Shown here piece by piece: positions 5,455 through 9,445 of a stretch of DNA of 9,445 nt. A program made the position numbers and the translations under genes. The notes under the pieces were generated by a model. That model saw only the letters and a program-made list of their open reading frames with translations. It was not told where the DNA came from and did no database searches. Location: contig JAMJQV010000068.1 of the NCBI GenBank assembly GCA_023554435.1, positions 1 through 9,445 of the forward strand, given 5' to 3'. Within the stretch, counting starts at the first letter, position 1. Each line of letters begins with the position of its first letter. This DNA comes from Gemmatimonadota bacterium. GTDB lineage: Bacteria; Gemmatimonadota; Gemmatimonadetes; Palauibacterales; Palauibacteraceae.

Positions 5455-6912
5455 ATGCGCTTGAAGGCCAGAACGTTGGTGCCGCTGTCCATGCTGCTGG
5501 TCGGGTCGGCCGGCTGCACCGGGGAGCCGGAGCCGCCGATTCCGGCGCGAGTCGCGGGGACGATCACGATCGCCTCGGATCACCAGCGTCTGGTGAAGGG
5601 GTTCGAGTGGGCCAGGGATGCGGCCCTCGGGTACGCGCGGGAGGGAGACCCGGTGGGGAAGTGGTTCGAAGCCGCACTTCCGGGTCGGGAGGCCTTCTGC
5701 ATGCGAGATGTCTCGCACCAGGCGGAGGGGGCCCTGGCCCTCGGGCTGTACGACCACACGCTCAACATGATGAGAAAGTTCGCGGCAAGCATCTCCCCGA
5801 AGCGCGACTGGTGCGGCTACTGGGAGATCGACCGGTACGACCGGCCGGCTCCCGTGGACTATCGTAGCGACGAGGACTTCTGGTACAACCTGCCTGCGAA
5901 CTTCGACGCGGTGCAGGCGAGCGAGCGCGCCTGGGAGTGGACGGGCGACCCCGCCTGGCTGACCGATCCGACCCTGGCGGAATTCTATCGCCGCACGCTC
6001 AATGACTACGTCGAGCGCTGGGATGAGGATGGGGATGGGATCATGGAGAGCCCCGAGTCAGCGGGGATCCGCGGGATCCCGACCTATTGGGAAGGAGAGG
6101 GACCACGGGCGGCGACCGGCGGTGACCTCGTGGCCGCCCAGTATGCGGCGAACCGTGCCTACGCCCGGATGCTCAGGTCCCGCGACCATCCGGGCGACGT
6201 CAGCGACGCCGAGGAGCGCGACGCCGAGGCCGCCCGACTGCGCGCTCTGTTCAACGAACGGTGGTGGAGCTCCGAGCACGGCCGGTTCTACGGGGCGATT
6301 CTACCGGGTGGTGCGTTCGACACGACGCACGTCCCCGCGATGCAGATCTTCCCTCTTTACTTCGAAATCGTGACCCCGGAACGCGCCGATCCGCTGTTCG
6401 AGGGGCTCGATCCGGGTGTGAACGTCGAGGAGAACTCGTATCTGGCCGAGGCCCACTACCGATACGGACGAGATGCCCGGGCGTTCGGCTTTCTTCTCGC
6501 TCAGATGGACCCCGGGCTCGCGCGACGTGACTACCCGGAGAATCCATTCACGGCCGTTGGGGGGGTGGTTCGGTGGCTGGCGGGCCTCCGACCTCTCGCG
6601 TCCGCGCGCACCGTCGAGACGCGATCACGGCTTACGCCCGATGTCGAGTGGCTGGAGCTCTCGGACGTCCCGGTCCTCGACGGATCACTGCGATTGCGGC
6701 ACGAGGGCCGGGAATCCACCCGCCTGACGCACCAATCGGGAAGCTGGACACGCTGGCGGGCCGTCTTCGCGGGTCGGTACGAGCTGCTGTTCGTGGATGG
6801 AGAGCCGATCGCCGCGACCCAGCGCCTCACCCTTGCGGGCGAAGTCGAGAGCTTCGTTGAATTGGACCTCGAACGGGGTGGGACCCGATCCGTCTCCGTC
6901 CCGGGACACTGA
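5455..6912 (+). CDS. Predicted lipoprotein with (alpha/alpha)6-barrel glycosidase-like domain
   Basis: Probably an exported, membrane-anchored carbohydrate-active enzyme; substrate unknown. The 485-residue product starts with a lipoprotein-type signal (MRLKAR, hydrophobic LVPLSMLLVG, then SAGC with Cys21 as the lipidation site). Residues about 40-380 show the alternating helix pattern of six-hairpin glycosidases, with landmarks FCMRDVSHQAEGALALGLYD (81-100), WCGYWEIDRYD (119-129), DFWYNLPANFDAVQASERAW (141-160) and WDEDGDGIMES (189-199), an acidic loop that could bind calcium. A beta-rich domain follows from about 385. I cannot assign a GH family or name the catalytic acids. ATG 5455 was chosen over an ATG at 5362 because the signal peptide starts there and AGGGGGGA sits 5 nt upstream. 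It is divergent from tetR behind a shared operator type. Confidence 0.75.
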   Translation: MRLKARTLVPLSMLLVGSAGCTGEPEPPIPARVAGTITIASDHQRLVKGFEWARDAALGYAREGDPVGKWFEAALPGREAFCMRDVSHQAEGALALGLYDHTLNMMRKFAASISPKRDWCGYWEIDRYDRPAPVDYRSDEDFWYNLPANFDAVQASERAWEWTGDPAWLTDPTLAEFYRRTLNDYVERWDEDGDGIMESPESAGIRGIPTYWEGEGPRAATGGDLVAAQYAANRAYARMLRSRDHPGDVSDAEERDAEAARLRALFNERWWSSEHGRFYGAILPGGAFDTTHVPAMQIFPLYFEIVTPERADPLFEGLDPGVNVEENSYLAEAHYRYGRDARAFGFLLAQMDPGLARRDYPENPFTAVGGVVRWLAGLRPLASARTVETRSRLTPDVEWLELSDVPVLDGSLRLRHEGRESTRLTHQSGSWTRWRAVFAGRYELLFVDGEPIAATQRLTLAGEVESFVELDLERGGTRSVSVPGH

Positions 6913-6939
6913 TCTCGGGGACCGGCGGCCGAAGCCGGG

Positions 6940-7668
6940 CTAGAACAGCTCCGTTTGGGTCTGCATCGGTTCCATGCACTGCGGGTCGTCGTTGGCCACG
7001 TAGTTCACCCGTGTCGTGACCGGAAAGAACTGGATGTCCTGTTCGTCGCCCGGTGCGAGGAGCGGATCCAGTTCCCAGGGGATCGTGTCGGGATCCATCC
7101 ACAGGTCGAAGTGCTCCGGCTCGACGATCACCGGCATGCGGTCGTGCAGCTCCCGCAGGGTTTCGCTGGCCTCCGTCGTCAGAATGGTGCAGCTCTCGAT
7201 TGTCTTCCCGTCCGGCGCCTTCCACCGGTCCCACAGTCCGGCGAATCCAAACGGACGGCCATCGGAGAGGCCGATCCAGTAGGGCTGCTTGCGTCGGCCG
7301 GCCGCGTGCCACTCGTAGAAGCCATCCGCCACGACGAGGCAGCGCCGTTCCCGGTACGAATCCCTGAACGAAGGCTTCTCGGAAACCGTCTCGGACCGCG
7401 CGTTGATCAGGGGCTGCCCGCCTCCAAGCTCCCGGGCCCACCGGGGGACCAGCCCCCATCTCATCCTGGCGGCCTCACGAGGAACCGGTGACCCGGCAGG
7501 AGCGAGGTGCAGTCCGGGGCGCTCCCTGAGGCCGGGAGGCGCCCGCACTACGTCCACGTCCTGCGTAGGCGCGATGTTGAATCGAGGCTCTACGGCTGGG
7601 ACTTCGTCGAGGCGGAACAGCGCCGCCCATTCACTGGCCGGAGTGGCGAGTGTAAATCGACCGCACAT
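6940..7668 (-). CDS. yedK: SRAP-domain abasic-site processing protein (YedK/HMCES family)
   Basis: Predicted to form a stable thiazolidine crosslink with abasic sites in single-stranded DNA, protecting them during replication. The 242-residue protein begins MCGRF, giving the essential Cys2 after removal of Met1. The other family landmarks are in order: RFNIAPTQ (29-36), MRWGLVPRWA (69-78), INARSET with Asn89, LVVADGFYEW with Glu119, and LHDRMPV with His175. The full SRAP active site is present and the length is normal. The frame stays open far upstream, but Met at 7668 must be the start because Cys has to be residue 2. The gene is convergent with the lipoprotein gene (27 nt apart) and has its own promoter, so it is probably not part of the BMC regulon. 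Confidence 0.95.
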   Translation of the reverse strand: MCGRFTLATPASEWAALFRLDEVPAVEPRFNIAPTQDVDVVRAPPGLRERPGLHLAPAGSPVPREAARMRWGLVPRWARELGGGQPLINARSETVSEKPSFRDSYRERRCLVVADGFYEWHAAGRRKQPYWIGLSDGRPFGFAGLWDRWKAPDGKTIESCTILTTEASETLRELHDRMPVIVEPEHFDLWMDPDTIPWELDPLLAPGDEQDIQFFPVTTRVNYVANDDPQCMEPMQTQTELF

Positions 7669-7675
7669 GCCCACA

Positions 7676-7681
7676 AGTATA
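7676..7681 (-). promoter_or_regulatory. Predicted -10 box of the SRAP gene, probable leaderless start
   Basis: TATACT on the minus strand (5 of 6 to the sigma-70 consensus), with exactly 7 nt between it and ATG 7668. This spacing places the transcript start at or next to the ATG, the usual geometry of leaderless mRNAs. No Shine-Dalgarno is visible, and the -35 region (TTCGCC at an 18-nt spacer) is poor. Confidence 0.5.
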
Positions 7682-7752
7682 CCTGCCGCTGGGGCGGTTG
7701 GCGAAAATTGTCGCGCGGCCAGATACCGGGAACTCGAGGTCCCCCTGAGGGT

Positions 7753-7781
7753 TTGTAGACATGACGAGGATGGATTAAGTT
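7753..7781 (+). promoter_or_regulatory. Weak candidate promoter of the membrane-protein gene
   Basis: TTGTAG and TAAGTT are separated by 17 nt, about 76 nt before ATG 7858. Only the spacing and partial hexamer matches support it. Confidence 0.25.
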
Positions 7782-7805
7782 TGGTAACGCCCGAGTCCAA
7801 TGGGT

Positions 7806-7820
7806 GATCGAGGCTCGATC
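7806..7820. repeat. Short palindrome GATCGAG-G-CTCGATC
   Basis: A 7-bp perfect inverted repeat with a 1-nt centre, followed by a further GCGATCG at 7827-7833. It lies between the weak candidate promoter and the membrane-protein start, so it could be an operator. It is not related to the TTGA-N8-TCAA sites. Confidence 0.35.
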
Positions 7821-7857
7821 GAAAGCGCGATCGTTGAATCGAATCGGGAGTCGCGGG

Positions 7858-8460
7858 ATGAGTGAGAAAACGGGTGTCGAGAAGCGTTACCGGGTGGCCC
7901 TCGCGGCCGGCCTGGTTGTCGTGGTGGCCCTGCAGGCGGCCCTTTTCGCCTGGAGCGGAGCCGACGATGAGGACACCGAGCGACCGGTGGCTCAGCTCGT
8001 CGATATGCCCGAGAACGACGCCCCGCTGGCGGACGTGGCGGAAGTCCTGACGCCCCAGCCCGAGAATGAAGCGGCTCCGAAACGAGCCGATGTCACGACC
8101 ATGGCGGCGATTCCGTCGATACCCAAGCTCACCGCGGCCATGGCGAACGCCGTGCAGCCGGTGATGTTCCTGGAGAACCTCGACGAGCCGGAGGCCGAAG
8201 AGAATCCGGCCGTGACCTACGCGTCGGTCTCCGCTTTCGTGGCCCCTGGCGATGACAATGCACAGGCGCTGCGTCCCATCGACGACCGCCCGGTGTCGGT
8301 TCTTGCCGCGATCGGCGGTTCGGGCCGGGGAATGGGGATCGGGGGAGACGGACCGCATTGCGCGCCGGGTGAAGGCCGCTGGCCCGAAGATACCGGCCGG
8401 TGGTTCAGTCGCAGTCCGGTCGTTTCAGGCGCCCCGTCGGTCCTGCGTTCGCGCATGTAG
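7858..8460 (+). CDS. Hypothetical single-span membrane protein
   Basis: I do not recognise this 200-residue protein. A short basic N-terminus (MSEKTGVEKRYR) precedes one hydrophobic segment at about 12-32 (VALAAGLVVVVALQAALFAW). The orientation is probably cytoplasmic N-terminus with the rest in the periplasm. Residues 35-75 are acidic and Pro-rich, and a Gly-rich stretch (GGSGRGMGIGGDG, 153-165) precedes a tail of mixed composition with one Cys (168). No catalytic motif is evident. ATG 7858 is preceded by GGGAG at about 8 nt; an upstream in-frame start at 7804 lacks a ribosome site and would disrupt the N-in membrane anchor. A rho-independent terminator follows 55 nt after the stop, so it is probably a monocistronic gene. 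The coding call rests on the start signals, the clear membrane segment and the terminator. Confidence 0.65.
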   Translation: MSEKTGVEKRYRVALAAGLVVVVALQAALFAWSGADDEDTERPVAQLVDMPENDAPLADVAEVLTPQPENEAAPKRADVTTMAAIPSIPKLTAAMANAVQPVMFLENLDEPEAEENPAVTYASVSAFVAPGDDNAQALRPIDDRPVSVLAAIGGSGRGMGIGGDGPHCAPGEGRWPEDTGRWFSRSPVVSGAPSVLRSRM

Positions 8461-8477
8461 CCGCGGAAGAACCGGCT

Positions 8478-8493
8478 GCCACCGGCAGGTGGC
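8478..8493 (+). other. Small hairpin between stop codon and terminator
   Basis: GCCACC / GGTGGC form a perfect 6-bp stem around a GGCA loop. It lies 17 nt after the membrane-protein stop and precedes the main terminator. It has no T-run of its own. Confidence 0.3.
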
Positions 8494-8514
8494 CATGCCG
8501 CTGAGTACCCTGGA

Positions 8515-8539
8515 GGGCCGGCTTCGCGCCGGCCCTTTT
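8515..8539 (+). terminator. Rho-independent terminator of the membrane-protein gene
   Basis: A perfect 8-bp GC stem (GGGCCGGC / GCCGGCCC) encloses the loop TTCGC and is followed immediately by TTTT and then CGTTATT. Its position between convergent genes fits termination of rightward transcription. On the minus strand no T-run follows, so it would work poorly for the AsmA-like gene. Confidence 0.88.
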
Positions 8540-8541
8540 CG

Positions 8542-9445
8542 TTATTGGGCCCCCTGGCCGGCGGTATCCGCCGCCGCGGGCGCCGCCGGTACCGTATCCG
8601 CCGCCTCGTCCACTGGATCGTCCTGCCCAATCAGTCCGCGCAGTGCGTCGAGTCCTCGCTCCCGGACTTCGGCTTCGCCCGACTCACGGGCCTGTCGAGC
8701 GGCTTCCTCGAGCACGTTCCTCGTCGATTCCTCCATAGCGTCGGGATCCAGCTCGAACCGGGGATCCGAAGCCTGGCCGGTAAGCCGCAGGGCGAGTTCC
8801 AGGGCTCCACCGGCACGCACGTAACGGTCGATTACCTCCCCGGCGGCCCCGGCGGCCGAAGTCGCGGCGCGGGCCAGCGTCGAATCGGGGCGCACGAGTG
8901 CTCCCAGGTCCAGGGATCCTCCGAAGCCCAGGGCTCCCGTCGCCTCGGCCACCAGCTCCGAGCCGCTGAACTGGCTCCCGTCGAGCAGGATGAGCCCGCG
9001 ATCGATGAGAAGCGGAGCGCTCCACCGGGAGAATCGGAGATTTCTGACGCCTTCCAGCCGGAGATACCGGAGCAGTCCGTCGGTCAGTGGATTCGGCTCG
9101 ATCCGACCGTCCCGGATCTCGAACTGGCCGACCCCGTTGAGCACCTGCGTGACCGGGAGTACCAGCCGGTCCAGGCCGCCCTCGAGCTCCAGGTCCAGGC
9201 TGAGCGTGCCGGCAATCAGCGTCCCGAGCGGCGTGTTGTGCGCCAGGTACTGCTCCGCTCGAACATTCCGCAGCGAGACGTCGAACCGGAAGGGCTCTGC
9301 ATCGGACTCGCCCAGCCGCAGGCTGCCCCGAGCCGATCCAGTCCCTCCATAGGCTCCGAAGCTCGCTTCCTCGAGATCCACCCGGTCCCGGTCGAGGCGC
9401 AGTACTCCCCGCACCCGGTCCAGCCGATACGGAAGTCGCAGCACG
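8542..9445 (-). CDS. AsmA-family protein, C-terminal part (5' end beyond window)
   Basis: C-terminal 300 or so residues of a large AsmA/TamB-superfamily membrane-anchored protein, a group linked to lipid transport and outer-membrane homeostasis. The visible part is beta-rich with the repeating pattern of this superfamily: LRLDRDRVDLEEASFGAYGG, then FRFDVSLRNVRAEQYLAH, TLSLDLELEGG and a VGQFEIRDGRIEPNPLTDGL element typical of the AsmA C-terminal domain. Further on, ALELALRLTGQASDPRFELD is also characteristic. A helical acidic segment and an Ala/Pro-rich tail end the protein. The frame is open to the right edge and the true start is not in the window; the GTG at the edge is probably an internal valine. 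The TAA stop lies within the downstream flank of the opposing terminator. Confidence 0.88.
   Translation of the reverse strand, partial: VLRLPYRLDRVRGVLRLDRDRVDLEEASFGAYGGTGSARGSLRLGESDAEPFRFDVSLRNVRAEQYLAHNTPLGTLIAGTLSLDLELEGGLDRLVLPVTQVLNGVGQFEIRDGRIEPNPLTDGLLRYLRLEGVRNLRFSRWSAPLLIDRGLILLDGSQFSGSELVAEATGALGFGGSLDLGALVRPDSTLARAATSAAGAAGEVIDRYVRAGGALELALRLTGQASDPRFELDPDAMEESTRNVLEEAARQARESGEAEVRERGLDALRGLIGQDDPVDEAADTVPAAPAAADTAGQGAQ

Noticed and set aside
6922..6938. CCGGC / GCCGG hairpin between the convergent lipoprotein and SRAP genes
   Set aside because: A 5-bp stem without a T-run on either strand is not enough for a terminator call.
7669..8358. Upstream extension of the SRAP frame to give a 472-residue protein
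   Set aside because: The SRAP nucleophile must be residue 2 after the initiator Met, so the start is at 7668. The extension also runs antisense to the membrane-protein gene and through a good -10 box.
8252..8824. Rightward frame overlapping the membrane-protein end, the terminator and the AsmA-like gene
   Set aside because: It reads through a strong rho-independent terminator and has no domain; the AsmA-like frame on the other strand is convincing.
1..9445. CRISPR arrays, tRNA/rRNA genes, insertion sequences or integration sites
   Set aside because: I saw no spaced direct repeats, no tRNA cloverleaf, no transposase or integrase coding sequence and no long terminal inverted repeats.

Overview
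The window is GC-rich bacterial DNA, densely coding, with many genes overlapping or nearly touching. Nothing in it fixes the species. The AsmA-like protein with its Ala/Pro-rich tail and the close resemblance of the shell proteins to the Haliangium ochraceum microcompartment set suggest a Gram-negative soil or marine phylum such as Gemmatimonadota or Myxococcota; this is a weak inference.

Region 1 (about 1-5149, minus strand) is the main object: a bacterial microcompartment (BMC) operon. In transcription order it encodes a TetR-type regulator, an RpiB/LacAB-family isomerase with a long N-terminal extension, a deoxyribose-phosphate aldolase (DeoC) with an N-terminal extension, a tandem-domain trimeric shell protein (BMC-T), a hexameric shell protein (BMC-H), a pentameric vertex protein (EutN/CcmL type, BMC-P) and a CoA-acylating aldehyde dehydrogenase of the PduP/EutE type that runs off the left edge. 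The gene set matches the sugar-phosphate-utilising (SPU) or H. ochraceum-like class of metabolosome. The likely core chemistry is cleavage of 2-deoxyribose 5-phosphate to glyceraldehyde 3-phosphate and acetaldehyde, with the acetaldehyde oxidised to acetyl-CoA inside the shell. All three enzymes carry a short amphipathic N-terminal helix that looks like an encapsulation peptide. No phosphotransacylase, alcohol dehydrogenase or kinase is visible; they may lie beyond the left edge.

Region 2 (5150-5454) is a divergent control region. It holds two copies of a TTGA-N8-TCAA inverted repeat: one lies over the tetR -10 region and the other upstream of the rightward gene. A third copy lies inside the operon just before the vertex-protein gene. 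Together they look like the operators of the local TetR protein. The rightward gene (5455-6912) encodes a predicted lipoprotein with an (alpha/alpha)6-barrel glycosidase-like fold, which may supply sugar to the microcompartment pathway.

Region 3 (6913-9445) looks like ordinary flanking chromosome: a SRAP/YedK abasic-site protein on the minus strand with a probable leaderless promoter, an unrecognised single-span membrane protein on the plus strand ending at a clear rho-independent terminator, and the C-terminal part of an AsmA-family protein on the minus strand that runs off the right edge.
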